From Sorghum bicolor (lineage: Eukaryota > Streptophyta > Magnoliopsida > Poales > Poaceae), in the NCBI RefSeq assembly GCF_000003195.3, contig NC_012877.2, positions 10,518,855 to 10,582,854 of the forward strand: a stretch of DNA of 64,000 nt, written 5' to 3'. Below are positions 13,216 through 28,533 of the stretch, in pieces. The notes below the pieces were generated by a model. That model was given only the letters and a program-made list of their open reading frames with translations, had not been told where the DNA came from and did not search any database. Position numbers and translations under genes: made by a program. Within the stretch, counting starts at the first letter, position 1. Every line of letters begins with the position of its first letter.

Positions 13216-13329
13216 GCCGCAAAAAGGCCGAGGTTTTTGGCCATTTTGGGCATCGACCAATGCCTCATTCTGTAGTAGTGTTCATACCAAGGGTAAAGAT
13301 CCTGTTGTTCTGTCGGCTTAATCTGCCTT

Positions 13330-13590
13330 TGCCGGCGGAGGCTTAAGGGGGCACTCGGCAAAGAGTTTTTGTGTCGAGTGTCCAAGTAGGACACTAGGTA
13401 AGGGCTATTTTTACTTTTTTAAAGAAAATTGTAACAAATTATCTAAAAGATTTTTTAAAGAAATTGTTGTTTTTCGAAAAAAAAGCTTTGTCGAGTGCCG
13501 GTGCAGGTGTCACTTGGCAAAGAAATATATAAAAAATAAAAAATCCTTTGCCGAGTGCCAGATCAAGTGGCACTTGACAAAGAAAACAAT
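13330..13590. repeat. TTTGCCGAGTGCC-type subterminal repeats of another DNA transposon
   Basis: Alternating copies of CACTCGGCAAAGA and TTTGCCGAGTGCC with variants, at 13350-13385, 13488-13525 and 13548-13583. This repeat word is characteristic of a high-copy grass DNA transposon group; neither terminus was found. 13600-14314 contains no gene; a segment near 13830-13890 and 14220-14315 resembles 19870-19990. Confidence 0.55.
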
Positions 13591-14314
13591 TTTCAATTTA
13601 TGTAGAAAACGATGTGTGATGATTGACAACGGATGCACGGAGTACGAAGGCAAGACTATGACAAGACGACGAAGATCGCTAGGGAAATAGGGCTGTCAAT
13701 TTATGTAGGTGGAGACTACGCGTTCTTGAAGAATCACTACCGTGTAATGTAGGTGGAGAAAACAAAGAAATTTTGGGAGATGCATAGGAAGTCCAAAATT
13801 TACGAAAGCATGCATGAGTGTTGAATATCATTCCAAACTTTTAACACCGTCCCCACCAACTTGCAATACAGTTCCTTGCAACCTTCTCTCGGCCCACCCA
13901 TAGGTATACGTATCAGTTTAAGTGCTTCATGTTTGACTAAGTTTTTAGTAAATAATATTCACACTTATGGCTCCAAATCAAATTTTTTTGAAAATACATT
14001 TCATAATTAATCTAATGGTGTTTATTTGATATTATTTGTGTTTTTTATCTCTAATTTGTCAAACTTGGTATACTATAACATGATACTGTTCCAGAATTAC
14101 ATTCATAGTTAATATATGGTCCACATGTCTCTTTCATAGAGTTTTTTGGTTCTTGTGTCCAAGCCAGCTCATTTCTCTCCTTTCCTTCGGTCCACCTTAG
14201 CATTTAGGGCATCCTCGGTGGTGACCTCCAACTTCCAATATCGTCCCCACCACTTATTACGCCGGGAATCATCGTATACCTCATTGTGCTCGCTAGATCA
14301 CATATCTTAAGTGC

Positions 14315-15930
14315 ATAGTATACCACCCCAAAATTTCTATTTTAGAATGTTATTCGGAAACACAAAATAAAATAAAGGATTTAATTTTTTTTCCTAAAAT
14401 ATTCCAAGATTTAATTAAGTGTTGTCAATGTAAATGAGAAAAATGTGGCTTTAAAATTTTCTTATAGAACTAATATGAGTGTGCTTGTTTGATTGTTATT
14501 GTGCCTTTGCTTGGTTTTAGTTGTGTGAAAAATGAATTTCAAAAATTAGAGCAAGCTATGTTTAGGCCCTTTTTGGTTTTTGTAAATAAAACTTCAAAAG
14601 TTCCATTTGAAAACCAATTCAAATATAAGTTGAAAAAACAATTTAAAAATTTGTTTAAAATAAAATATTTTTTAGTTTTCAAAAATAGTCTAAAAATATA
14701 TTCCAATGTTAATCTCAGACTACTAAATCAATTTTGGTTTGAAATTTGTTTTTGGAAAAGTGACTTGAAATCATGTTTTATGAAAAAAAACCTTTTTCTT
14801 TTCCCCTTTCTCTCTTTATCGTTTTGGCCCTGCACAAGCTTTCGTCCTACCCCAGTAGCCGCTGCCGTTCACCCAGCCCACTCGTGTGCATCTGGCCCAA
14901 CGGGCCTGCTCCCCGAGCCCCCACGCGCCCCGTCTGTTTTTGGCCTTAGCCCTACGCAGCAGCAACAGTGGCAGCCGAGCCAACCTAGCTGACCCACACA
15001 TTGTGCCTCTGCTTAGTGGACCCTGCAAGTTAGCTTGCCTTGAGGTACTGATTGGTCGGTCCCACGTAGCAGCGGGATTCCGCATCATCCCCAAACATTC
15101 CGCATCGGGTGGGTGCCATAGCCGTTGTTCCTTGAGCCCGAGCATGCACCTTGAGGGCTCCTGCTGCCTATAAAGCCTTTCCACTTTGCACCATGCCATG
15201 CCTTTGACCTAGAGGAGCCGTAGTCGCCACTCCCTGCCATAGCCCACATGCATCGTCATTGCTACCGCCTCACCAAGATCTCACCGCTGCACATCTCCAT
15301 CGATGGTGCACCGCCATCATCGAAAGCTGGTCCCCAAACTTCACGACATGGAGAGAAAGCCACAAGTATTGACCTCTCCATCCCTCTTCCTCTCTACTAT
15401 GAACGTGAGCTCGCTATAGTTGTCCATCATGGTCAAGCCACTCGGTCGTGTATAGCACCATCTTCGGCCAACCACCACCACCACTGTGAACCCTTGCATC
15501 GAGTCTGCAAGGCTGAGTGCTACCTCCCGGTGTCCTCACCCTAGCTTGCCATGCCCCGTAGCCCCACCCTGATGTTCTGTCCACCAGTACGCATGGTGTA
15601 CCACCATAGATAGTGCTGCCCTAGCGAGCCAACCCCTGCACCCAACCCTACCGCCCGGTCAACGATGGACAGCACTGATCCACCGTGGACCGTGGTCAAC
15701 ATGTAGTCAACTTGAGTCAACACGGCAGACTTAGCAGCCGATGTGACCACCACGTGTGTGCCATGCAAGTGCCACATCAGTGCAAATTGGTCAACCGATC
15801 AGCCTCCGGTCATCCCAAGTAGTTTTGTGCAAAAGCCCCCGCCCTTTCTAGAAATCAAGCCGCAACCCACCTCAGTTCAAAAGAGGCCTAGCTTTTTACA
15901 GCTTTAAGCCATATGGCTTAGCTTGTTGTA
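14315..15930 (+). mobile_element. Truncated plus-strand LTR, related to the one that follows
   Basis: Begins TATACCACCCCAAAATTT, a decayed version of the TGTAACACCC start at 15931. It has the same layout: an AT-rich first 500 bp, then a GC-rich leader, with a possible TATA (CCTATAAAGCC) near 15168. It is interrupted at 15930 by the next LTR. ORFs in the GC-rich part occur on both strands and look incidental. Confidence 0.5.
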
Positions 15931-18626
15931 TGTAACACCCAAAAATTTGATTTCAATTAATAGGAATTAATTTGATTTAATTAAGTATTTTTGTGAGCAT
16001 TTAATTTAGTGAATAAATAATTTTGAGGAAAATAAAATTTATCATAGGTTTAGTAACCTTGATGCTGCATTCATGCTGGAGCATATTTTATGTTTTGCTT
16101 GATTGTTTTTGGTTAGAAATAATTTGTGCTCAAAATTCTATTTGGAAAATGTTTTGAAAAAGAAAATAAAAAGAAAAGCATAAAGGGGAGAAGCCCCTAG
16201 AAACCAGGCCGAAACCCAGCCCCCTGGCTTCCCCGCGCTCGGCCCAATTCCCTCTCCTCAGCCCAGCTCGTGCTTGGCCTAGCGGGCGCGCCCCTCCTCC
16301 CCCTTGGCCGCTGACAGCCGGGCCCCCATCTTCTTCTCGCTGACATGCGGGGCCCACCGAGGCGGCACCCTTTCCTTCTTCCTCCCTGCCGTGATTCGAG
16401 CAAGATGCGTTTTCCTCACCGAATTGAATCCGTGGAGCCAGGATTTTCTTGTCTTTACGCGCAAATCGAACCCCTATAAAGCCTCTAGATCAACCCCGTG
16501 GCCCCGTCTTTGCTCTTAGGCTACCAAACCAAGCCCTAGCCGCCCTAAATTGTGCGCGTTTGGATCTCGCCGCGAAAGCTTCCGCCACCGTGCGTGGTCA
16601 TGCATCCCCGCTAGCTCTCGGCATGAGTAAAGCTTGTAGGTGAGTTTGCGGGATGCTCCTCCTTCTTCCCGTACTCTTAGCGTGGGTTTTGGTGCACAGG
16701 TTCGCAAGTTCGGCGAGCACCGCGAGCTTGGTGGTGGCAGCAATGGCTGCCACCGCGCCGGAGTACAGGAGCCGGTCGGTCCGCCGCCTGGTGACCCCCT
16801 GGATTGATCTGGGCCATCGGATGGCGATCCAACGGTCACCAAAAGAAAATACCCTTTCGGCTGTAAACTTCATAAAGAGTCCCTGGAATGTTTTAGTAAT
16901 TGCTCCGCAGTCCTTGGCGCCCTAAGCAAAACTTCGCTTTCCAACTGTGAAAGCGTAATCCTAGCCGGCTTACAGAATTGCCATTGTAAAATATCCATTT
17001 TAACTCTATTTTTGTCCATTCAGATTTTGTTAGATTCGTATTTACGAGCTCTACATGTTAGAGGTATTTATTCTCTGTTTTGAAACTTTTTATTTTCGCA
17101 GTAACATTTAATTAATTATTTATCTATAGGAAATCTTAGGAAATTTATAACTTCTACGTTTTAATTCCGATTTTCGAGAACTTTACGTTTGTGTGTTCGT
17201 AGCGCTGCGTAGAATATTTTCATAAACTTTTATCTTTGATTTCTCACTTTTGGTGTAATGTTCTATTTGTAGTTTGTTTGCTTTGTGTAGGATTGTCTAC
17301 ATTGGATTGCATGTTGTTGATTGTTGTTTGGGAATAGATGGTGAGCCGTACGTTGGTAACCAAGATCAAGATTTTGAAGACCAGCAGCAGGCTCAGGAGA
17401 GCTTTGATCAAGGCAAGTGTAACTTGGGATCATCCTTGTTACCTATACACTATAAATACACATATATATCATATGCATGTTTCTACCTTGTTGACCTTAG
17501 CAAAATCATAGATGATTGTTACCTGGATTTCCTTGCTACCTACTTGATATGCATTTGGTATAGTTTTGCTAGTGCTTGATATAATCCATGATCTTGTAAG
17601 ATGATTAATAGCTATGCAATGAACGTAAAAAGGATGACAAATAACTATATGAAATCTTGTCTGTAAGTGATCACCGGGACAACAGTGCAACCATGAGGGC
17701 TTTAATGGCTCTGGCTTTAGCTCAGTATGAAGACCTTTTCTAGCTTGTTAGAGGTTATCCGAAAGGTTGCTAGAGGGGCTTAACTGACACGGGTATAGTG
17801 TGAGCCCCTGTCTCTATGTGTATAGGTTGCGCGTCATTGTGCCATTCGGAAGGGGGTATCTATATTTACTCGCCGAGGAAATCTTGCGGCCCAAACATGT
17901 CAGACGAACTTTTGAAAGGCTTCACAGTGATCTCTGCCGACCTCCCTAGGAAGGGGGTTAAGAGTCTAGCTACCTCGGGCGAAAGGGTAAATCATGACTC
18001 ATGGGTAAAGATGTACAACCTCTGCAGAGTGTTAAAAACTGGTATACTAGCCGTGCTCACGGTTAAAAGCGGCCTTGGGGGTTCTTACACTAAAGATGAT
18101 GAGCTTGTTAAGTTGTTATGTTCATTTGATTATCGTTTATGCTATGAGTTAATTATGTTTATATTTGATCATGTGATTATTGGATTATTTATGCTACCTT
18201 GTCATTTGCTATCCAATTATGAACGTGATATCCACTATTAAAAGCTAAATGCAGTCAAACCAGTGTCAGCTACTTGAGCCTCATGAACCCCTGGTTATAC
18301 TTGTTGAGTACGATATGTGCTCACTCTTGCAATTTCCAACACCCCAGGTTATGCAAATGACTACGTTTGGAATGAGGACTACAGTTATGAGTACTAGGTT
18401 TGGAGTCAACCAGTCAACAGTGTCCCTGTGTGGTGCTTGCGTCGAGAGCGTTGTTTATTTCTAATTATCATTATTGTATAAGACTATGTGATTTATTATC
18501 GTTCCGCTATGTAATAAACACTGCAATGGGACATTTGAGATTTGTCTACTTATGTGTGCGACTGTTTCTGGGGCACATATAAGTCTTTTATGCATCCTAC
18601 TTTGTTCTTAAAATATGGGTGTGACA
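15931..18626 (+). mobile_element. Plus-strand 5' LTR, TGTAACACCC...GGGTGTGACA, 2.7 kb
   Basis: Starts TGTAACACCC and ends GGGTGTGACA. It is followed at 18629-18641 by a degenerate tRNA-Met-type primer site (compare TGGTATCAGAGC). A TATA box (CCTATAAAGC) lies near 16475, about 540 bp into the LTR, followed by the GC-rich leader. That makes it a 5' LTR of a gypsy element whose internal region is missing or replaced. Codon-poor ORFs within it have no domains. Confidence 0.7.
16475..16480 (+). promoter_or_regulatory. TATA box of the LTR at 15931-18626
   Basis: CTATAAAGCC at the boundary between the AT-rich U3 and the GC-rich leader. The truncated LTR at 14315 has the same word at 15168. Confidence 0.45.
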
Positions 18627-20190
<1,564 letters not shown>

Positions 20191-20192
20191 AG

Positions 20193-20375
20193 TTGTTGAC
20201 ACTTCTTAACGCAACTACTAAAAATAGACTTTTAAACCTATCCCTAGCAACGGCATCAAAATTACATAACATCACTTAAGCTAGGTTGTCATCCCTAACA
20301 TGATGTAGAAGTGTTGATGCAAAAGTAGATCTGTAAACACAAAGGACTAATACCCAATCTGATATCCAAAGCGTT
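20193..20375. mobile_element. Remnant of an Athila-like LTR edge
   Basis: TTGTTGACACTTCTTAACGC, CCTATCCCTAGCAACGGCAT and CTTAAGCTAGGTTGTCATCC follow in the same order as in the LTR at 46509 (CTTAACAACATTACC, CCTATCCCTC, CTTAAGCCAAGTTGTCATCC). It is a short diverged relic abutting the next LTR. Confidence 0.55.
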
Positions 20376-20387
20376 CCTATAATACCC

Positions 20388-22434
20388 GATTTTAAGAACA
20401 AAACCAGATATGCACTATATATGAGTCTTAGAAGTCAAATCTCACATATAACTACAAATAAGGGGTAATATCAAAAGACAATGCATAAACATATAACATA
20501 CTTAGTATAAATGAGATATCCTTTGATAGCAAACAGCGGATAGACAACTCCAAACTTCGGGTATTAACTTCACTCTACAGGATCCAACTGACTTGTTGAT
20601 CACAAGCCTACACTTCTCCTGAAGTGTGGGGAAATAGCAAGAGTGAGTCCATGTCGAACTCCACAAGTATAGCAACTAGATTGTATAGATCCCACAATCT
20701 CATGATCAATGTGACATAAATAATATAGAGCATTAAACAATAAATATGAGCATATTAACACAACAAGAATCATCACCCTTAATGCAAGAATCCCCAAGGC
20801 TACTTATGACTGTGAGCATGGCTAGTATACTAGTTTTTAACACTCTGCAGAGGTTGTACATCTTTACCCATGAGTCATGATTTACCTTTTCGCCCAAGGT
20901 TGCTAATCTCTTAACCCCCTTCCTAGGGAGGTCGGCAGGGATCACTACGAAGTCTTTCAAAGGTTTGTCTAACAAGTTAGGGCCGCTTGGTTTTATTAGT
21001 CAGTCCATGTGATCCACCCGCAGGAATCCACGGTCTGCTATTCCCCAATTGCGCCACACGAGTAACCGCTAACGAGCTAGAAAAATTACTCATACTTAAC
21101 TAAAGCCAGAGCTATTATAGCCCTCATGGTTGCACTGTTGTCCCGGTTATCACTTATAGATAAATCATCAAGTGGATAAAAAGTCATTTTTTTCGTTTGT
21201 TACTTAACATTAATCAAGTCACAAGATCATGGTCACAGAAATAAAACCCAAATGCTATACTTGCCTTGATCCAATTGCTCTTGCTGATCCTTTTAGTTCT
21301 GCTAGTCTTACTTGCCAAGGCTCTGATCTTGATTACTGAAGTATTGCTCTCCGTCTAAACTCGATCATCGATCATCAACACACAAACAATCGAAGACAAA
21401 CATACACGAAGCAAACAAGGCTATAATTAGAACAGCACACCAACACTAGCAAAACAATATGGAAGTTTATAAAATGATTCTCTACATTACTACGAACACA
21501 CAGACATGAAAAGCACACTAATTGGAGATACGGTGCAAAAGAAACAACTACCACAAGATTTGCAAGAGTAAACGCTATATGCTTGTTTTATTTTAATTAT
21601 AAAACCATGCAAACATATCTCATTTATTTAAGTCATTTAAACTTCACTTTGGAAAAGAAATAAACTTGTTAGAGCATCTAGACAAATCATATTTAAACTA
21701 AATGAATTATTATTCAAAAACATATATATTTTTATTAGCAACTAGTCGCACTAATATAAGTATAATTTGCCAAGGAATAAAACTTATATTAATTTTAATT
21801 ATTAAACTAGTTGCTAGTATTTATTAATAATTTTTAATAAGAAAACAACGGCAGGATCGAAGATATAAAAGCTTTTGTGAGATTAATTTTGGACAGAGTT
21901 AGCGAGGAAGATGAGGGTTGAAGGAAAACTAGATACGTACATCTTTGGCCATGTTAGATTTCCTTTCCTTTGGCTAGGCACGTACTGGCCAAAAATTTCA
22001 AAATGCCTGAGCTAGCTAACTGCAGTCCAGCTTCTAGTTTGGCTTTAGAATGGTTGGGAGCAGCGACTTTGTTCAATCGGATATCTACTGTCAGCTGAGG
22101 ATTATGCTTGAGTCAGGATAATTATGCACTGAAAGCAAGGTCATGTAGGATTTCTTACCGACAACAAAGAAGCAATGAAGAAGACAATAGGTGTTGATGA
22201 CTGGACCCTGGAGAACGGACGTAGTCCCAGCGGAGGTGCTGTAGTCGACTTGGTCTCCACGATGAGAACAGCGGCAGCAGATGAGGAGATCACAGCGTGC
22301 GGATCGGCAGTGTTGACGTGAGACGTTGGAGACAGTATGTAGAGAAAGAAGGAAAAATAAATTTACTACCTTGAGAATTCTCAAATTAGGGGCTTTCCAT
22401 ATTGTAGTTTTTGGTGTGCTTTGCCTAAGGAATT

Positions 22435-22519
<85 letters not shown>

Positions 22520-23284
22520 GAAATCTCTCCACATTTATGTCAATTAGCAATATGGTACTAATTGATGTTGCACCCTCTAACTTTACTAATAGACCTAATT
22601 AATTATTAAAGCCCATTAGTAAATAAAGACATGGGCCTTGAGCATTGGAAAAAGAATAAGAGATTTATTATTTTTGGAATTAATTAATTTCATAGATAAA
22701 ATAATTGCATAAAAGTCTAGAATTATTATTTAAGCCGTGAAAATATCCTGAAAGCTTCGAAAATTCGGAGAAAATTCTTAGAGACATTATGGAACATGAT
22801 GAACTCAAATGAAGTATTTGGAGCTCCTGGTAGAATAATTTGGAGTATCTAAAAATTAGATTATGCTCACAGAAAAGACCAGAAAATTTTTCGAGAAGTT
22901 TGTAGAGATTGTTTGATGGACGAGAAACTGAAAGGAGTGACTTAGGTTTGAAAGAAAAGATTCTGAGAGACTCTTGAATGAAATCTTGAGTTGAGAGACA
23001 AGAAATTTGATTGTAGAAAAAGATAAATACGTACCGAATAAGGAAGATTGATCTACTAAACGTATTTTAAAGACTTCACTCACTAACAACACACAAAGGA
23101 GCAACAAGCAAACATTACATCAAATCGAATGCACTAGCATGTATGCACAACAATGTTGCTAAACCTTATGATAAATTTTAAATTAATGAAAAATATTATT
23201 TTTCCTATATTTTCATGAGCACAAAAATACAAAACTAAATAAATTTTTATCTATTTTGAAAGGAGAAAATTTTAGGGTGTTACA
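20388..23284 (-). mobile_element. Minus-strand LTR of the TGTAACACCC family with polypurine tract
   Basis: On the minus strand it starts TGTAACACCC at 23284 and ends near 20388 in CGGGTATTATA. It is preceded, at 23285-23325 in plus coordinates, by a degenerate polypurine tract (TTTAAAGGAGGTAGAAT on the minus strand) and the CTCGAGGACGAGATTC word. It contains a (TA)n run. The internal region is truncated at 23385 by the junction with the Athila-like block. 20815-20990 matches the inverse of 17890-18070. Confidence 0.7.
22436..22515. repeat. (TA)n microsatellite, about 80 bp
   Basis: Perfect TA dinucleotide run inside the LTR at 20388-23284. Confidence 0.97.
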
Positions 23285-23385
23285 ATTCTACCTCCTTTAA
23301 AATGAATCTCGTCCTCGAGATTCGAAAGGTGGTGATCCTAAGATGAGGATAGTTCGCTTTTGAATCTTCGTCTCTTCCTTGAGTT

Positions 23386-25570
<2,185 letters not shown>

Positions 25571-27300
25571 ATGGCCTCGAGGGCTACACCTGCTCGCCAG
25601 ATGAAGTAGCCTAACCCTTTGATCAATGAAGGTCCGGTTGGTGCATCCCCTAGAAACAACCAACTCCATAAGAGTTGGGCCTATACCCACTGAGCAATGG
25701 CCCGAACGACGGCCCCTAGTCCAAGGCTCGACATGCTCCATGCTCCCTAATCCATGGCAGCAAAGGGTTGGCCCTAGAAGGCCGACTCAAGAGGATTTAA
25801 TCCCATTATCATAGGCCCTAGAAGGACATGGTTTTATGGTTGATCAACCGACCCTGAGCTAGAGCCTTGAGCTCTTGATCACCTAGCCTGGCAAGATCTG
25901 ATTGAAAGGAGGGCCTTTAGTTGGTGGCTCCTAGATGAGCTAGCCAAGCCCTCAGCCACCAAGCACCTTGGACTAGTGAGGGAGCCAACACTAACACTTG
26001 CCCTCAGCCACCAAGCCAAAGCTCCTTCATGTTTTGTAGGTGAAGTCCTCAAGCAAGGCGAGACCTCTCTTGGTCAGCAGAATCATCCCCGCAAAGGTGG
26101 GTTCAATCACCATGAGATCAAAGTCAGCCTTTCATCGCCATCATGGCAAGTGAGGCCACAAAGGGCTCAAGGGCTCTTGTCAAGATCATAAACATCTAGG
26201 TATGTCTAAATCTTAATTTTAGATGGTTCCTGATCATCTAGAGACCCCTAGCCTATCCCTCTAGGATAGCCCTAGGGCTGGGGGCTATGCCCATTAGGCA
26301 GAGTTAGGCATGCCTAGCCCCACAACACCTTTGGGTTGAGGCTCAGGGGATGCACCAAGCCATGGCCACTTGATCTACATCGCCACCATGCCTGGCCCTT
26401 GGCTCCTACCCCGCCTACTAAAGCCAGCCAAGGCCTAGGCTCAAGTTGACGAGCACCTAGGCTACTGATGCTCGGGGTCTCAACGATGATGCTCTCAAGG
26501 TGCGTCCCTACTAGTTGCTCCTCTAACAGGGTCATGTCTGGGGCATGACACAAGAAAACAAAGCCCCATCAGCCTCCGGGGGCTAGTAGGCTTCTAAGCC
26601 TACATGTCAGCCTCTAGAGCTAACCTCCCCCACTACTAGGAAGACTCTAGAAGATCTCACCTAGGGAGGCCAGTCCAAGCTGACAAGACCTAACACTCAG
26701 TGGTCAAGATAGAACAGCCGGACAATACCTAGGCTTCTTCAGTGCCAAGACATCTCTCGGTCCACAACGCTCCACTACAAGGCCTCCATAGACTCTGGTG
26801 CATGTATACCATAAGCTAGAAACCACAACCACCTTGTACCAAACCCCTCCTGTTATATATAATGGACAGGATCAGCCCTTCATGGGGATCTTGAATCTTT
26901 CCAACACCAAACTGCCTTCTCTATTCTAGTCACCCAGAGTAGAGCAACCCATGGGGAAGCTCTGGCAGTTCCTCCACTGTCACCTTCTTCTCCAGCAAGG
27001 GGAGACATTTCTAGTAGTGTGGTACACCACCACCTTAGGACTAGCATCGAGTTAGCCCCCTACCAAAACTCATCCTTTCACACCGATTGTAATCCCCTAG
27101 ATTCTCGGTGTTCTTGAGTACAAGGATCATCAGCTGCTAGACGTAGGGACTGACTTGGCCTGAACCACGATAAATCTCTACGTCTCCCATGTGTTTCTTG
27201 AGTTCCTAAGTTCACCCGAGTCACTGTATTCGTCATGCGATGACACCATCCGAACAATATGCTTGTCATGGTTTCGACCCCACGATAGATAGCCCTAGAC
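25571..27300 (+). mobile_element. GC-rich gypsy-type LTR fragment
   Basis: No coding frame. A TATA-like TTATATATAATGG near 26863 is followed after about 230 bp by text resembling the end of grass gypsy LTRs (TCTCGGTGTTCTTGAGTACA, GGATCATCAGCTGC, GACGTAGGGAC). The first 190 bp are shared with block B. Confidence 0.45.
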
Positions 27301-27599
27301 AAGTGCATATGGTCTTCTTCCCAAATCAAAAGCTTTACAAATGGTGAAATGGCCTTTTCCAGCAAAGGTTGGATCCAATAATCAATATGAAGCCTAGGAG
27401 GATCAGCTAGACCTTATGATCAATAATAGCAGTATGTCTATTCCAAGTCCAGTTATGTGTAACAAAGGAAATAGTGAAATTGCCATACAGGTGGGGGCTC
27501 TAGTGAATGAGGAAGTCTCTAACATGCATATAGTTAAATCACACCATTAGGGCATAGCTGCAATGAATAGTAGCCAACCCGCATCTGATTATGGAGGAA

Positions 27600-28533
27600 A
27601 TCATTAATGATGTTATGTATGACTAAAAAACCAAAACCTGCCCTAGCGAGAGCGAATGCAGAGTGATAATGGCTATATCACTATTCTTTTTTGGCATCTG
27701 ACCCATGATGATCTACAACTCCCTTGGTCTTCCTTGCACCATGACCCATTGCCCTAGTGTGCCATAAACAGAGTGGGATCAACCATATGAAAAGCCATTG
27801 ATCGTTGTGAAAGAAGGGGAGATGTTAATGTAGCTAGGGTTTTCTCTGTTCAAGAAATGTGTAGTAAGGGGGGAAAGGTAGGAGAACCCTGAGCAAGGGA
27901 AGCGAACACACTAAATGATGAGTAGACTAGCGGAGGGGAGACAATAGACATGATCACCTGCAAGGATGTCAGTGAACTCTCCAATGTTTCGTCATTGAAC
28001 TCCGACGCCATGATACGCTAGGGCTGAGACCAACAAATGAGAGAAGAGGGAGGTGGAGTAACGTGTCCCTAGTGATCTTTTGCCCCCCCACAATTGGTGA
28101 AACAGCCTGAGCGACAGGATGAGAAGTTGGAAAGCCACGATTGAGTCATCCCATGGAAAGGCACGGAGAATGGAGTGGGAATTGACAATTCAATAGGTGT
28201 GTCTTGAGTGATGACAGTTCTGGCAATGGATGGGGTTTGGGTAGAAAGGCCTAGTATGGGCCGAGGAGAAACATTTGGAACATGGGCTAGGGGATAGCAA
28301 GGCATGCAAAGCCTTCACAAGAGTGCCATTAGCCCAATGGAAGACCCCCTTTGATTTGGGCAACATTTTGGAAGGCCCAACAGGAAAATGGCCATTACCA
28401 AAAATTAGCCAGAAAAATCGACTATCTAGCCAGAGACAAGAAAAAATGAGTGCGAAGGGAGGAAGCCACCAGCACCTTCCACATATATCAGTAGGGTAAG
28501 TAATCCTAATTGCACCAATTTTGGGTGGCACCA
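27600..28533 (-). pseudogene. LINE-like ORF1 remnant with two zinc knuckles
   Basis: Minus-strand frame 28573-28190 contains two Cys-x2-Cys-x4-His groups (CSKCFSSAH and CQNCHHSRH), spaced as in the zinc-knuckle region of plant non-LTR retrotransposon ORF1 proteins. A Pro-rich continuation in another frame (28305-28069) suggests a frameshift. No endonuclease or reverse transcriptase is seen. 27300-27600 has no features. It ends where the duplicated block begins. Confidence 0.35.

Larger units (their letters stand above)
11483..13280 (-). mobile_element. 5' portion of a CACTA transposon
   Basis: Read on the minus strand, the element begins CACTACTACAGAATG at 13280. It continues with subterminal repeats of TTTAGCACCGGTTCGT and inverse copies (12945-13215), then a GRF-type zinc-finger ORF and the transposase N-terminus. 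The other end is missing; homology stops near 11483. A 22-bp near-match to the right outer flank sits just outside that truncation point. Confidence 0.75.

Noticed and set aside
22326..22534. TA-repeat ORFs encoding Tyr-Ile repeats (also 36853-37064, 37213-37434)
   Set aside because: Translations of (TA)n microsatellites.
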